DNA of 64,000 nucleotides, taken from Chitinophagales bacterium. Lineage in GTDB: Bacteria > Bacteroidota > Bacteroidia > Chitinophagales > UBA10324. The DNA is taken from the NCBI GenBank assembly GCA_013816805.1, contig JACDDS010000010.1, positions 1 through 64,000 on the forward strand, given 5' to 3'. Numbering within the stretch: position 1 is the stretch's first letter; each line of letters begins with the position of its first letter. Made by a program: the position numbers and the translations under genes. The notes beneath the pieces are model-generated. The model ran no database searches, was not told the DNA's origin, and worked only from the letters and a program-made list of their open reading frames with translations. Positions 26,015 through 36,026 of the stretch are shown piece by piece.

Positions 26015-28045
26015 CTATTTCCAGAATTTGAGCAGCAAAATCTCTAATGCTATAAAGATCAAAACAAAAATAATTGAAACTTTCCAAAGGGGTAGTCCCA
26101 AATGCTGACCCTGAATAACTTCCTGAAGATTGCGTTTTGAATTCTCAAGAATTTTAATGCCCAAAGAAGCCCCGGATTTTTTTAAATCGTCAAGCGATAA
26201 AAATTTCAAATCCGATTCTTTACGGTCGTAGTTCAATGCATACTGAGCCTTGATTGTTCCGGCTTGATCCTGCAAAGCATAAAAGCCTGAGTGTTTAATA
26301 TCATTCCCAAAAAGGAGTGTAATTGCATTATTTATCAGGCGTTGTTGCGGAATAAACTCGTCTTCATTACTCTTTAAATGCAATACGTGATCAGAGGTTG
26401 TAAAAGCACTATTTACTGTTATCTCGCTGTTTTTTCCAATAATATATGAATTCGGGGTAAAAAATTCTTTAGATACAGCCATTTTATAAAGCATCGGCGC
26501 AAAGAGAGGATTTAACGGAAGATCCGTATTCTTCTTATCGAGGGGAACAGCAAACAGGTAAAGAGTACCATTTCCAAAATGGTATTTGGAAACAAAAGAT
26601 GTCCCGTCGCTGAATTTTAATAGTTGGCTGGCATTTGTAGCGGTATAATTCGTAAGCGTAAAACTTGCATTTGCCTCAGGTAAAAAAAGATTTTCAGGTA
26701 TTTGCTGAAAGATGTCCGCAAATAACTGATCCTGAGTATTTATTCTATTAACTGTTTTTTTCCGGATTGTAAAATCCTTCAGCTGATCAGCATTTACGGA
26801 CTGAAGAAACTGATTGTATGAATTCATACTGATACCTTCATCTGGAAAAACAATGAGGTTTCCACTGCCCGCAATAAACTTTTTTAATTCTGCAGAAAGT
26901 CCTGTTGAAAGTTCTTTTATCCCGTTCAGGATAATTAACTGCTGCCCCGGAAGGTCTGCATAATTAATCTGATTTAACCGGGAGCTTTCTGTCTGAAAAA
27001 AACTATTTTTTTCAAAGAATGCATTGAGGTAAGGATTATTACCTGATTCGTTTATGACCAGTACTTTTAAATGCTCTGCAACCTGGTAACTGAAATAGTA
27101 AGCATCATCAAAGGTAATGGGATGATCTACAATCGAAAGCTCCCCCTGATTCCAGCCATTATCCGTAATGGTATACAGGAGCGTATCAATAATGGATGTA
27201 TTTAAATTTGCCGAAAAATTACTGATCGCTTTTATTTCATTGTTAATTTTTAAAGTCAACCGTCCATTGTCAATGTTATGGTTAGAATTGTTAGTGATTT
27301 GAACAAATAATAAAGAAGGTTGTCCTTTTATCTGAACAGGAGATTGCAGCCAGCAAGTGTCTATGTAGACATTTTCATTTTCCGCAGTACTTATTGGAAC
27401 CAGGCTGACCTGGAGGGAGGTATCCTGTTTTAAATTAGAGATGTCGGAAAAGTTCTTCTGATAGTCCGACAAAACATACAGCAGCTTCGCCGGGCTATTA
27501 GATTTATACAATGCAACTTTCTGACGCGCAATAATTTCTGAAAGATATTTTGTGTCGGGTGAAAGATGTATTTCTTTAATCAGGTTATACATCTCATTTT
27601 TATCAACCAATCGCTGATGGCGGCCTTCAAAATCTTCTGTCAGGAGCTGAAACTGATCATCCTGGCTGTATGCATCAACAATTTGCTTCGCTTTCAACTT
27701 TGCCTGCTCCAGAAGAGGAACATCGCTGGCAAGCTGACCCATGCTGAAGGAATTATCAATAAAAATGCTAATGGCTTTCCTTCCAACTGCCTGGCTGATA
27801 GTTCTGTTTTTAATGTAAGGCTGAGCAAATGCAAATATTAAAAACACAATTGCCAGGATTCTGCAGAGTAACACCAACAGGTGCTTTAACCTTGATCTTG
27901 CATCTGTTTTTTCTTTAACATCCCGTAAAAACCTTACATTAGTAAAATAAATTGTTTTATATCTTCTAAAATTAAAAAGATGGATTATAATGGGAATGGC
28001 AATTGCAGAAAAGGCAAATAAGATAGTAGGATAAAGGAAGGACAT
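26015..28045 (-). CDS. BatA/VWA-domain membrane protein
   Basis: A 676-residue membrane-anchored protein. The N-terminus (FLYPTILFAFSAIAIPIIIHLFNFRRYKTIYFTN) is the BatA N-terminal domain with two membrane helices. A von Willebrand A domain follows with the MIDAS motif DNSFS (about 92-96). A long periplasmic middle part and a final transmembrane helix (LPLWKVSIIFVLIFIALEILLL) complete it. Such proteins are widespread in Bacteroidota; the role is unclear, possibly chaperoning envelope proteins. It heads a tight minus-strand cluster with the dihydroorotase-like gene and DUF4199. Confidence 0.82.
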   Translation of the reverse strand: MSFLYPTILFAFSAIAIPIIIHLFNFRRYKTIYFTNVRFLRDVKEKTDARSRLKHLLVLLCRILAIVFLIFAFAQPYIKNRTISQAVGRKAISIFIDNSFSMGQLASDVPLLEQAKLKAKQIVDAYSQDDQFQLLTEDFEGRHQRLVDKNEMYNLIKEIHLSPDTKYLSEIIARQKVALYKSNSPAKLLYVLSDYQKNFSDISNLKQDTSLQVSLVPISTAENENVYIDTCWLQSPVQIKGQPSLLFVQITNNSNHNIDNGRLTLKINNEIKAISNFSANLNTSIIDTLLYTITDNGWNQGELSIVDHPITFDDAYYFSYQVAEHLKVLVINESGNNPYLNAFFEKNSFFQTESSRLNQINYADLPGQQLIILNGIKELSTGLSAELKKFIAGSGNLIVFPDEGISMNSYNQFLQSVNADQLKDFTIRKKTVNRINTQDQLFADIFQQIPENLFLPEANASFTLTNYTATNASQLLKFSDGTSFVSKYHFGNGTLYLFAVPLDKKNTDLPLNPLFAPMLYKMAVSKEFFTPNSYIIGKNSEITVNSAFTTSDHVLHLKSNEDEFIPQQRLINNAITLLFGNDIKHSGFYALQDQAGTIKAQYALNYDRKESDLKFLSLDDLKKSGASLGIKILENSKRNLQEVIQGQHLGLPLWKVSIIFVLIFIALEILLLKFWK

Positions 28046-28211
28046 TTATATTATCAGCAGGCGAATTGTTATCGCTTTAATTGGCGCGAAAGTAACGAAG
28101 AATAAACAGATTGATTGCAATGTAAAAGCGCCGCGCAATTCAACAATGATAGCAGAGGATAATTTTTTATTTTTTCCATTTACATTTGCAGCTTAGTTCA
28201 TTTTTTCAATT

Positions 28212-28285
28212 CGGGGTGTGGCGCAGTTGGCTAGCGTACCAGCATGGGGTGCTGGGGGCCGGTGGTTCGAGTCCACTCACCCCGA
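28212..28285 (+). tRNA. tRNA-Pro (GGG)
   Basis: A 74-nt cloverleaf with acceptor CGGGGTG/CACCCCG, anticodon stem CCAGC/GCTGG and loop ATGGGGT with anticodon GGG, and T loop TTCGAGT. CCA is not encoded. A broken GIY-YIG gene follows directly. Confidence 0.96.
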
Positions 28286-28297
28286 CTTGATTTTCTT

Positions 28298-28480
28298 CGT
28301 TTCCATTTTGAAAAGCCGGAAGGATTTTATATTGGTTCTACTACAGACCTGCGTAAAAGACTTGCTTTTTATAATGCCGGATAACAACGGTCAAGGAAGC
28401 ACCGTTTTCATTTGATCGTTTATATTTTGAAGAATGTGCTGACCGAATGCCGGGCCAGAAAAGAAAAAAGCAAACTATAA
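28298..28480 (+). pseudogene. GIY-YIG endonuclease remnant
   Basis: The frame reads KPEGFYIGSTTDLRKRLAFYNAG and hits a TAA at 28382-28384. Beyond it the same frame gives RSRKHRFHLIVY and ECRARKEKSKL, the second half of the small UPF0213-type GIY-YIG nucleases, while a neighbouring frame gives LYFEECADR, so a frameshift is also likely. The start region before FHFEKPEG is lost. It sits 12 bp after tRNA-Pro, in a 320-bp gap with no other gene. Confidence 0.75.
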
Positions 28481-28608
28481 AGGTGGTGATTCTTAATCCG
28501 TTAATCTTGCAACTTCAGCACGTCAAAATTAATAGTATAACCGACTGGAGCCCGGGATATATTTCAATATGTTAAAGATTAGTCCTAAAACCTTTTGGCT
28601 TTAAGCGA

Positions 28609-30936
28609 CTATCGAATCTTATAATTGACAGAATCAATACTGTTATTGTCTTCAGGAAGGTTTACTGCTACATCCCCCTGAATCAATAATTGTTTTTGAC
28701 CCTGACTGGAAATTTTAAGAATGGTTTCTGTTCGACTCGGATCAGAACAGCACTCATGTGACTCGTTAATAGAAGAAGGCACGATCATTTGTGAAGAAGG
28801 AAAAGAACCATTTGGATTATCAGTACCAGGATGCACCGCTATAGCAGGGGCTATTACCAAACTCACAATACTCATTAGTTTAATTAAGATGTTCATGGAA
28901 GGCCCGCTGGTATCTTTAAAGGGATCTCCAACAGTATCGCCCGTAACCGAAGCTTTATGCGGATCAGACTTTTTATAATACATCTGCCCCTGTATTTCCA
29001 CACCTTTTTCAAATGATTTCTTTGCATTGTCCCAGGCACCACCTGCATTGGATTGAAAGATTCCCATAAGCACACCTGAAACTGTAGCACCGGCAAGCAT
29101 TCCACCCAACACTTCAGGACCAAACGCAAAGCCAATCACCACGGGAGTTACCAATGCTATGGCACCCGGAGCCATCATCTTCCGTATAGAAGCCTGTGTA
29201 GAAATAGCGACACATTTATCATATTCAGGTTTGGCAGTCCCTTCCATAATTCCAGGAATCTCCCGGAACTGCCGGCGCACTTCATGAACCATGCTCATTG
29301 CCGCTTCGCCTACAGCGGAAATAGCAAGGGAAGAAAAAATAAAAGGAATCATTCCTCCAATAAATAAGCCTGCCAGAACATCCGCTTTATAAATATCAAT
29401 ATGTGATATGCCTGCAATGCCCACAAAGGCTGCAAACAATGCAAGCGAGGTCAAAGCTGCTGAAGCAATTGCGAAACCCTTTCCAGTAGCAGCAGTGGTA
29501 TTTCCCACCGTATCAAGGATGTCTGTTTTTTCACGGACTTCCTTTGGCAATTCACTCATTTCTGCAATACCTCCGGCATTATCTGCAATAGGTCCGAATG
29601 CATCAATAGCCAATTGCATTGCAGTAGTTGCCATCATACCTGCCGCAGCAATGGCAACCCCGTATAATCCAGCAAGCTGATAGGAGCCATAAATGCCGCC
29701 TGCCAGAACAAGAATAGGAAAAACAGTCGATTCCATCCCTATGGCTAATCCACCAATAATGTTTGTTGCATGGCCTGTAAGTGATTTCTGAACAATAGAA
29801 GTAACAGGACGCTTGCCTATTGATGTATAGTATTCTGTTATCAGGCTCATCAGCGTTCCAACCACCAATCCTAAAATAATTGCTCCATAAACTCCCATTT
29901 TAGTAAAATCATGACCACGCAAGGTTAGCTGATCAGCTAATAAATAATCCACAATAAAGTAAGAAGCAATAGCGGTAAAAATAATTGCACTCCAGTTGCC
30001 CATATTGAGTGCCCGCTGAACGGAACGGGCTACAGCAGGAGCTGTTTCGCTTATCCTCACAAAGTAGGTTCCTACAATCGAAAAAATAATTCCTATACCT
30101 GCAGTCATCATAGGTAAAAGTATAGGACCAAGCCCGGAGAAGTTATCATTGGAGCGTACTTCTCTTCCAAGCACCATGGTACCTAAAATAGTAGCTACAA
30201 AGGAGCCAAAAAGATCGGCACCCATGCCTGCCACATCACCTACATTATCACCCACATTATCAGCAATGGTAGCAGGATTACGAGGATCATCCTCGGGAAT
30301 TCCTGCTTCTACCTTCCCTACCAAATCTGCACCAACGTCAGCTGCCTTCGTATATATTCCTCCCCCAACACGCGCGAAAAGAGCAATGCTTTCTGCCCCA
30401 AGGGAAAAACCGGTGAGCACCTCCAATGCAGTTCTAAGCTGATTGGGATCGGTGCTGTCGTGAACGAACAGGTTATAAAAAAGAATAAATAAGGAACCTA
30501 ATCCTAATACTGCAAGGCCGGTAACACCAAGGCCCATAACGGATCCACCGCTAAATGAAACAGCTAAAGCTTTTGATAAACTGGTTTGAGCTGCCTGCGT
30601 AGTCCTGACATTTGCTTTTGTAGCAATCCGCATTCCTATATACCCCGCTGTTGCAGAAAACAAAGCACCGCAGATGAAAGCCAGAGCAATCATAGGGCTT
30701 GAATTTTCATCGCTGTACCCCAGCACAATTAACAATACTGCTGCAATTGCTACAAAGTATCCGAGTATTTTCCATTCCGACTTTAAAAAAGCCATTGCAC
30801 CTTCAGCAATGTACCTGGAAATTTCTTTCATTCTGTCGTTACCTGCATCCTGCTTCACTACCCATGCTGATTTTATTGCAGTAAAGATCAGCGCCACAAT
30901 GCCAAAACAGGGAATCAGGTAAAACCAATTGCTCAT
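28609..30936 (-). CDS. hppA: membrane-bound ion-pumping pyrophosphatase
   Basis: A 775-residue polytopic protein (about 16 membrane helices) that couples PPi hydrolysis to Na+ and/or H+ export. Signature motifs are GGGIYTKAADVGADLVGKVEAGIPEDDPRNPA and DNVGDNVGDVAGMGADLFGS. The potassium switch reads GNTTAATGKG, with Ala where K+-independent enzymes have Lys, predicting K+ dependence. Which ion is pumped cannot be settled here. A hydrophilic tail of about 74 residues follows the last helix (after SLVIAPAIAV) and is not part of the usual core. It is a single-gene unit with its own promoter box. Confidence 0.95.
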   Translation of the reverse strand: MSNWFYLIPCFGIVALIFTAIKSAWVVKQDAGNDRMKEISRYIAEGAMAFLKSEWKILGYFVAIAAVLLIVLGYSDENSSPMIALAFICGALFSATAGYIGMRIATKANVRTTQAAQTSLSKALAVSFSGGSVMGLGVTGLAVLGLGSLFILFYNLFVHDSTDPNQLRTALEVLTGFSLGAESIALFARVGGGIYTKAADVGADLVGKVEAGIPEDDPRNPATIADNVGDNVGDVAGMGADLFGSFVATILGTMVLGREVRSNDNFSGLGPILLPMMTAGIGIIFSIVGTYFVRISETAPAVARSVQRALNMGNWSAIIFTAIASYFIVDYLLADQLTLRGHDFTKMGVYGAIILGLVVGTLMSLITEYYTSIGKRPVTSIVQKSLTGHATNIIGGLAIGMESTVFPILVLAGGIYGSYQLAGLYGVAIAAAGMMATTAMQLAIDAFGPIADNAGGIAEMSELPKEVREKTDILDTVGNTTAATGKGFAIASAALTSLALFAAFVGIAGISHIDIYKADVLAGLFIGGMIPFIFSSLAISAVGEAAMSMVHEVRRQFREIPGIMEGTAKPEYDKCVAISTQASIRKMMAPGAIALVTPVVIGFAFGPEVLGGMLAGATVSGVLMGIFQSNAGGAWDNAKKSFEKGVEIQGQMYYKKSDPHKASVTGDTVGDPFKDTSGPSMNILIKLMSIVSLVIAPAIAVHPGTDNPNGSFPSSQMIVPSSINESHECCSDPSRTETILKISSQGQKQLLIQGDVAVNLPEDNNSIDSVNYKIR

Positions 30937-30957
30937 AAGGTCAAATTTTTAAGTCCG

Positions 30958-30965
30958 CAAAAATA
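30958..30965 (-). promoter_or_regulatory. -7 box of hppA
   Basis: On the minus strand TATTTTTG matches TAnnTTTG exactly, 21 bp before the hppA start codon. No good -33 TTG is visible at the expected distance. Confidence 0.45.
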
Positions 30966-31104
30966 GGCGCCTAATAATGAATAAGGAAATTTTTACGAGT
31001 ATTTCTTGAGAATCGAAATAAACAGCAGTAAGAAATCCAAGGATAAGGATTATTTCAACGGTTAATATCAGATTGCACAACAATGTGCGAATTACCGCTT
31101 TTAA

Positions 31105-31977
31105 TTAGTCTTCAAAAATAACGTGTGTGGCACAAATCATTCTGTATTTATCATCCATGTCTTTCTTTACTATTGATTGAAAATTTTCTTTTATTAATAA
31201 TTTTTTAATTTCCTCAGCAAACTTTTCATTTATTTCGAGAAATATTTTCCCTTTTGGAGTAAGATGAGTTCTGACAAACCGGAGAATAGATTTATAGAAA
31301 ATAAGAGGATCGTGATCCGGAACAAACAATGCTTCAGGGGGCTCAAAATTCAATATATTTTTATGCATTGCATTCTTCTCCGAATCAGTTACATAGGGTG
31401 GGTTACTAACTATAACATCAAAATCAGAGAAAGGGAAATTCCATTCTTCACTTAAGATATCGTGCTGTATAAAATTAATTTGCGCTCCACATTCTTCAGC
31501 ATTCTCTTTAGCTATTCTTAAGGCTTTTTCACTTAAATCTGTTGCCACAACCTGAAAAGAAGGATCAGCTAGTTTTAAGGCAATGGCAATACATCCACTC
31601 CCAGTTGCAATGTCTAATATTCTCAGCCCTTTCTTATCATTCTCTAAACTGCTATCTTTTAAAATCCATTCTACCAATTCTTCCGTTTCCGGCCTTGGAA
31701 TAAGAACTGATTTACTTACTTTCAGTTTCAATCCAAAGAAATAGGAATAGCCCAATACATATTGTACAGGCTCCCCTTGCATTAAACGAAGCAAAGAATA
31801 TGCAAGCTGATTGGCTTTTAATTCCGGGATATCATCGTTTCCATGAATTGGAAAAGCGGTACGATTCATCTTTATTTTATCTTCAAATACCCAATAGGAA
31901 ATATTCTCCGCCTCTCTGGTTTCATATATTGAAGAAAGGGATTTTACATAAAAATCGAAAGCATTTTTCACAGTCAT
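31105..31977 (-). CDS. prmC: peptide chain release factor N5-glutamine methyltransferase
   Basis: A 290-residue SAM-dependent enzyme that methylates the Gln of the GGQ motif in release factors. It shows the N-terminal helical substrate domain, then LIPRPETEELVEW, the SAM loop LDIATGSGCIAIAL and the catalytic NPPY in VIVSNPPYVTDSE. The start MTVKNAFDFYVKSL is preferred over an ATG seven codons upstream that would run into the divergent ribD region. It is divergent to ribD, with starts about 45 bp apart. Confidence 0.93.
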   Translation of the reverse strand: MTVKNAFDFYVKSLSSIYETREAENISYWVFEDKIKMNRTAFPIHGNDDIPELKANQLAYSLLRLMQGEPVQYVLGYSYFFGLKLKVSKSVLIPRPETEELVEWILKDSSLENDKKGLRILDIATGSGCIAIALKLADPSFQVVATDLSEKALRIAKENAEECGAQINFIQHDILSEEWNFPFSDFDVIVSNPPYVTDSEKNAMHKNILNFEPPEALFVPDHDPLIFYKSILRFVRTHLTPKGKIFLEINEKFAEEIKKLLIKENFQSIVKKDMDDKYRMICATHVIFED

Positions 31978-32022
31978 TAAGTGAATGTAACCAACCATTT
32001 TCTAATTCGTTTACATTTGTTT

Positions 32023-33060
32023 ATGCCCGCAGTTGAAGAAATTTATTTGCAACGATGTCTCGATCTTGCCATTCAAGGCGCGGGAAATGTGGCACCAAAT
32101 CCTATGGTTGGTTGCGTAATTGTACATGAAAACCGGATTATTGGCGAAGGCTTTCATAAACAATTTGGTGAATATCATGCTGAAGTAAATGCAATCAATT
32201 CTGTAAAAGAAGAAGATCAAAAATATTTGCCGGAATCTGTATTATATGTAAACCTGGAACCCTGCTCTCACCATGGCAAAACACCTCCCTGCGCAGACCT
32301 TATTATTGAAACAAAAATCCCGCGAATTGTAATCGGCTGTTCAGATCCAAATCCTTTAGTGGCCGGCCGGGGTATCGGGAAACTTAAGAATAACGGTTGT
32401 GACGTGCAGACCGGCGTTCTACATGAAGAAAGCAGAATGGTAAACAGAATATTTTTTACTTTTTTTGAAAAGAAACGCCCTTATATAATATTGAAGTGGG
32501 CGCAATCTTCTGATGGATTTATTGCGCCTGAAAATAGGCAGCGAATAAATATCAGCAACCCGTTTTCAAGAATATTAACCCATAAATGGCGAAGTGAAGA
32601 AGCAGCTATCATGGTAGGTACGGGTACTGCACTTCAGGATGATCCGATGCTTAATGCCCGGCTGTGGAATAATAGGAATCCAATTCGCCTGGTAATTGAC
32701 CGAACCCTGCGGCTGCCCTCCTCCCTGCACCTTTTTGACCATTCCATTCCAACATTTGTATTTACAGGAATACAAAAACCAGACGAACATAATTTAAGCT
32801 TCATAGATTTTGATTTTGGAAAAAACTTACTTCAGCAAATACTGGAATGGTTATACAATAGACAAATAACCTCTTTAATTGTAGAAGGTGGTACGGCTTT
32901 GTTCAAAACTTTTATTGATAATAATTTATGGGATGAAGGCAGAATTTTTATTGCTTCTGAATTTATGGGAACAGGATTATCAGCACCTAAATTGAAACCA
33001 GCTTTTTATGGTGAGGAATCTATTGGAGATGACCGTTTACTAATACTATATAACGGATGA
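32023..33060 (+). CDS. ribD: bifunctional riboflavin biosynthesis deaminase/reductase RibD
   Basis: A 345-residue enzyme for the second and third steps of riboflavin synthesis. The N-terminal zinc deaminase has HAEVNAI and PCSHHGKTPPCADL. The C-terminal NADPH reductase has LKWAQSSDGFIAP, GTGTALQDDPMLNAR and IVEGGTALFKTFI. The start at MPAVEEIYLQRCLDLA gives the family N-terminus; a TACATTTG box sits only 3 bases before this ATG, so a leaderless transcript is possible. Its stop overlaps the next gene by 4 bp. Confidence 0.94.
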   Translation: MPAVEEIYLQRCLDLAIQGAGNVAPNPMVGCVIVHENRIIGEGFHKQFGEYHAEVNAINSVKEEDQKYLPESVLYVNLEPCSHHGKTPPCADLIIETKIPRIVIGCSDPNPLVAGRGIGKLKNNGCDVQTGVLHEESRMVNRIFFTFFEKKRPYIILKWAQSSDGFIAPENRQRINISNPFSRILTHKWRSEEAAIMVGTGTALQDDPMLNARLWNNRNPIRLVIDRTLRLPSSLHLFDHSIPTFVFTGIQKPDEHNLSFIDFDFGKNLLQQILEWLYNRQITSLIVEGGTALFKTFIDNNLWDEGRIFIASEFMGTGLSAPKLKPAFYGEESIGDDRLLILYNG

Positions 33061-33941
33061 TGATCTCGCTGCTTCTTAGCATTGCCTGTTCTACGTTTTT
33101 AGTGATATGCTTTAAATATTTTGATCGTTTTGGAATTCACCATTTGCAAGCCATCGTTTTTAATTACCTCACCTGTGTTATTACCGGCTGCATTATTTCT
33201 AAACAGTTTCCGGCATATGCAGAGTGGATGCACCAGCCCTGGTTTTTATCCGCCGCCTTTCTGGGCTGTTCTTATTTCTTCATTTTCAATCTTATGGCTT
33301 ATGTAACCAGGCACATGGGAATTACCGTTACTTCTGTTGCCAGCAAGCTCTCCATGGTAGTTCCTGTAATAGCAGCAGTGATACTATACAATCAAAAATT
33401 TAATGTTATAAAAATATTGGCTTTGTTGTTAGCAATTATCTCCGTCTGTCTGACTTCTTACAGAAAAGATGACTTTCATGAAAATAAAAATCCGCTCAAG
33501 GGATTTTTACTTCCTCTGATAATTTTTACCGGCAGTGGAATTAACGATTCCATAGTTAACTACTCTTTTGCTAAATTTTTAAAACCTGACGAATTCGATT
33601 CCTTTAACATTAGCATATTTTCCTTTGCCTCCTTATCCGGACTTTTAACGCTAGTGCTAAGAAGTATTTTTTTCAATGAACCGATTGCCGTAAGGTCGAT
33701 AATTGGAGGAGTTGTGTTGGGTATTCCAAATTACCTCTCATTGCTTTTTCTTTTGCTGGCCCTTGCAATCCCCGGATGGGAAAGCTCCAGAATCTTTCCA
33801 CTTAATAATATGGGAATTGTAATCCTTTCAGCCGGGCTTGCCTGGATTCTATTCCGTGAAAAATTGTCAAAAAAAAATCTGGCAGGCATCATCATTGCCT
33901 TATTTGCAATCGGCTTAATGATTTACCCTGCTGATCAATAA
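33057..33941 (+). CDS. EamA/DMT-family transporter
   Basis: A 294-residue protein with about ten hydrophobic helices in two EamA-type halves, ending GIIIALFAIGLMIYPADQ. The first half reads LLLSIACSTFLVICFKYFDRFG and the second half begins near LLPLIIFTGSGINDSIVNY. It belongs to the drug/metabolite transporter superfamily; the substrate is unknown. The overlap with ribD suggests co-expression, and a flavin-related substrate is conceivable but unsupported. Confidence 0.82.
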   Translation: MMISLLLSIACSTFLVICFKYFDRFGIHHLQAIVFNYLTCVITGCIISKQFPAYAEWMHQPWFLSAAFLGCSYFFIFNLMAYVTRHMGITVTSVASKLSMVVPVIAAVILYNQKFNVIKILALLLAIISVCLTSYRKDDFHENKNPLKGFLLPLIIFTGSGINDSIVNYSFAKFLKPDEFDSFNISIFSFASLSGLLTLVLRSIFFNEPIAVRSIIGGVVLGIPNYLSLLFLLLALAIPGWESSRIFPLNNMGIVILSAGLAWILFREKLSKKNLAGIIIALFAIGLMIYPADQ

Positions 33942-33985
33942 AGCCCGATTTATTAATGCAATGCTACTTTTATGAATTCGTTATG

Positions 33986-34477
33986 TTACTCCATTGCCGG
34001 GCTGCCGAAAACTTCCCATTCCTCCTTAGCCGGACCATATAAGCCTGGAACTTTCAACCTGGCCTGGCGCATTAAAACCGTCATCTGGCCCCTGTGATGA
34101 ATATGATGGCGAATCAAAACGGAAAGTCCAAATTTTCTTTGCCATGGTTCACGATACATCGGGACCTTCTCTTCCAGCCAATCATTATCCTGTTTACTTA
34201 ATTCGGTTATAGAGGCAGCATTTACCTGATTCAATATATTCTGTAATTCTTTTGCAGTATCAGGCAGTTCCTCACTATAATCCTGTACTTGACATCCCAT
34301 TTTTTTTAACATTTCAGCCGTGGTAAGAGACAAGTGAAAGGCCAATCTGGCAAGTGTTCTTCCTTCTGAATATACCTGTTGCTGCAAACCTTCATCACTT
34401 AAATATTCGAAAAGTTTTTCCGTATTAGCAGTTTCATGCCTCCAGTCAACAAAAAAATCTTCAATGGTGTTATACAT
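33986..34477 (-). CDS. DinB-family protein
   Basis: A 163-residue four-helix-bundle protein of the DinB/YfiT type. Metal-ligand histidines are visible in ARLAFHLSLTTAEM and in LIRHHIHHRGQMTVLMRQ, the family signature near the C-terminus. DinB-like enzymes are metal-dependent, some being bacillithiol- or thiol-transferases; the substrate here is unknown. It is a monocistronic gene convergent with the EamA transporter gene. Confidence 0.85.
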   Translation of the reverse strand: MYNTIEDFFVDWRHETANTEKLFEYLSDEGLQQQVYSEGRTLARLAFHLSLTTAEMLKKMGCQVQDYSEELPDTAKELQNILNQVNAASITELSKQDNDWLEEKVPMYREPWQRKFGLSVLIRHHIHHRGQMTVLMRQARLKVPGLYGPAKEEWEVFGSPAME

Positions 34478-34542
34478 ATAAAGTATTTGCCTGGAATTCC
34501 TTTGAGGTTATATCATTCCCATATCAATTAATTACAGCGCTA

Positions 34543-35784
34543 TTAAACTCCAACGAGTTTCTGCGATTGGTAACTGCCTTCTTTTAACTTTTCAGAAACT
34601 TCGCTAAAACAATTAAGCGTGAGGCGGATATCTTCTTCTGTATGAGCAGCTGTTGGAATTAACCTGAGCATCATTACACCTTTCGGAACAACAGGGTAAA
34701 CCACTATTGAGATGAATATATTATAATTTTCACGGATGTCCATAATCATATTGGTGGCTTCTGCTGTAGAGCCATTCAGATAAACAGGAGTTACACATGT
34801 ATTAGTTTTTCCAAGATTAAAGCCACTATCCCTTAGTCCGTTTTGAAGCATGCGCACATTTTCCCAAAGCTTGTCCTTTAATTCAGGTTTGGTACGAAGA
34901 AGTTCTAATCGCTTAAGATTGCCTGCAACTATAGGCATCGGAAGCGCTTTGGCAAAGATCTGTGAACGTGAGTTGTATCTTAAATATTCAATTACCTGCT
35001 CATCTGCGGCCATAAAAGCACCAATGCTTGCCATAGATTTGGCAAATGTAGAGAAGTAAAGATCTATCTCATTTTGAACACCCTGTTCCTCCCCTGCACC
35101 TGCGCCGGTTATGCCTAAAGTCCCAAAGCCATGCGCATCGTCAACCATTAACCGGAATTGATATCTTTCTTTTAAGGCTGCAATTTCTTTAAGCCTTCCC
35201 TGGTCTCCAGCCATACCAAAAACACCTTCTGTAATAACCATGATTGCTCCGCCAGTTTCTTTCACGAGCTCCGTGGCTCGCTGTAATTGCTTTTCACAAC
35301 TTTCAATATCATTATGGGTGAAAACAAAACGCTTTCCCATGTGCATCCTCAATCCATCAATAATACAAGCATGGGATTCTGCATCATAAACAATCACATC
35401 ACGCCGGTCTACAAGGCAATCTATTGCAGACATTATTCCCTGGTAACCGTAATTAAGCAGTATGGCCTCTTCCTTATCTACAAATTTTGCAAGTTCACTT
35501 TCCAGCTGTTCATGTAAGTCTGAATTGCCAGACATCATTCTTGCACCCATAGGCATTGCAAGACCATATTTCGAAGCAGCCGCTGCATCTGCCTCACGCA
35601 CTTCAGGATGATTAGCTAAACCGAGATAATTATTTAAACTCCACACTATCTTTTCTTTTCCCCGGAAAATCATACGGTTTCCGATTTCACCTTCCAGCTT
35701 TGGGAACGCAAAATAACCGTGAGCAATTTTCGAATGTTGACCGATGGGACCGCGATTTTGAGCTATTTTTTCGAATAAATCCAT
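34543..35784 (-). CDS. PLP-dependent alpha-oxoamine synthase-family enzyme
   Basis: A 413-residue fold-type I PLP enzyme. Start MDLFEKIAQNRGPIGQHSKIAHGYFAFPKLEG is chosen; the 27 upstream residues are hydrophobic and unlike the family. The PLP site has VDDAHGFGTLG and the Schiff-base Lys in FSTFAKSMASIGAF. Relatives condense an acyl-CoA with an amino acid (2-amino-3-ketobutyrate CoA ligase, 8-amino-7-oxononanoate synthase, serine palmitoyltransferase). No biotin or threonine-degradation genes are adjacent, so the product is open; sphingolipid synthesis is plausible in this phylum. Confidence 0.85.
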   Translation of the reverse strand: MDLFEKIAQNRGPIGQHSKIAHGYFAFPKLEGEIGNRMIFRGKEKIVWSLNNYLGLANHPEVREADAAAASKYGLAMPMGARMMSGNSDLHEQLESELAKFVDKEEAILLNYGYQGIMSAIDCLVDRRDVIVYDAESHACIIDGLRMHMGKRFVFTHNDIESCEKQLQRATELVKETGGAIMVITEGVFGMAGDQGRLKEIAALKERYQFRLMVDDAHGFGTLGITGAGAGEEQGVQNEIDLYFSTFAKSMASIGAFMAADEQVIEYLRYNSRSQIFAKALPMPIVAGNLKRLELLRTKPELKDKLWENVRMLQNGLRDSGFNLGKTNTCVTPVYLNGSTAEATNMIMDIRENYNIFISIVVYPVVPKGVMMLRLIPTAAHTEEDIRLTLNCFSEVSEKLKEGSYQSQKLVGV

Positions 35785-36026
35785 ATCGTACAGTATTAAA
35801 GATGAAGTAAAAAACTGAAAACTTAAATTTGATTTTAAAGAAAGCAGGCAAAAATAAAGAAACACAAAGAATGAAAAAATGAAAGTTATAAGTTATCAAA
35901 ACGCAATTAGTATAAATTAAATATTTAAATAAATATAATTATCCACAGGTTTTATAGCTGCTGCCAGAAGTCCATCGCGTTTAGTAAGCACTAAATCCCT
36001 TGCCTTTACGTTTCGCATTTTTCAAT

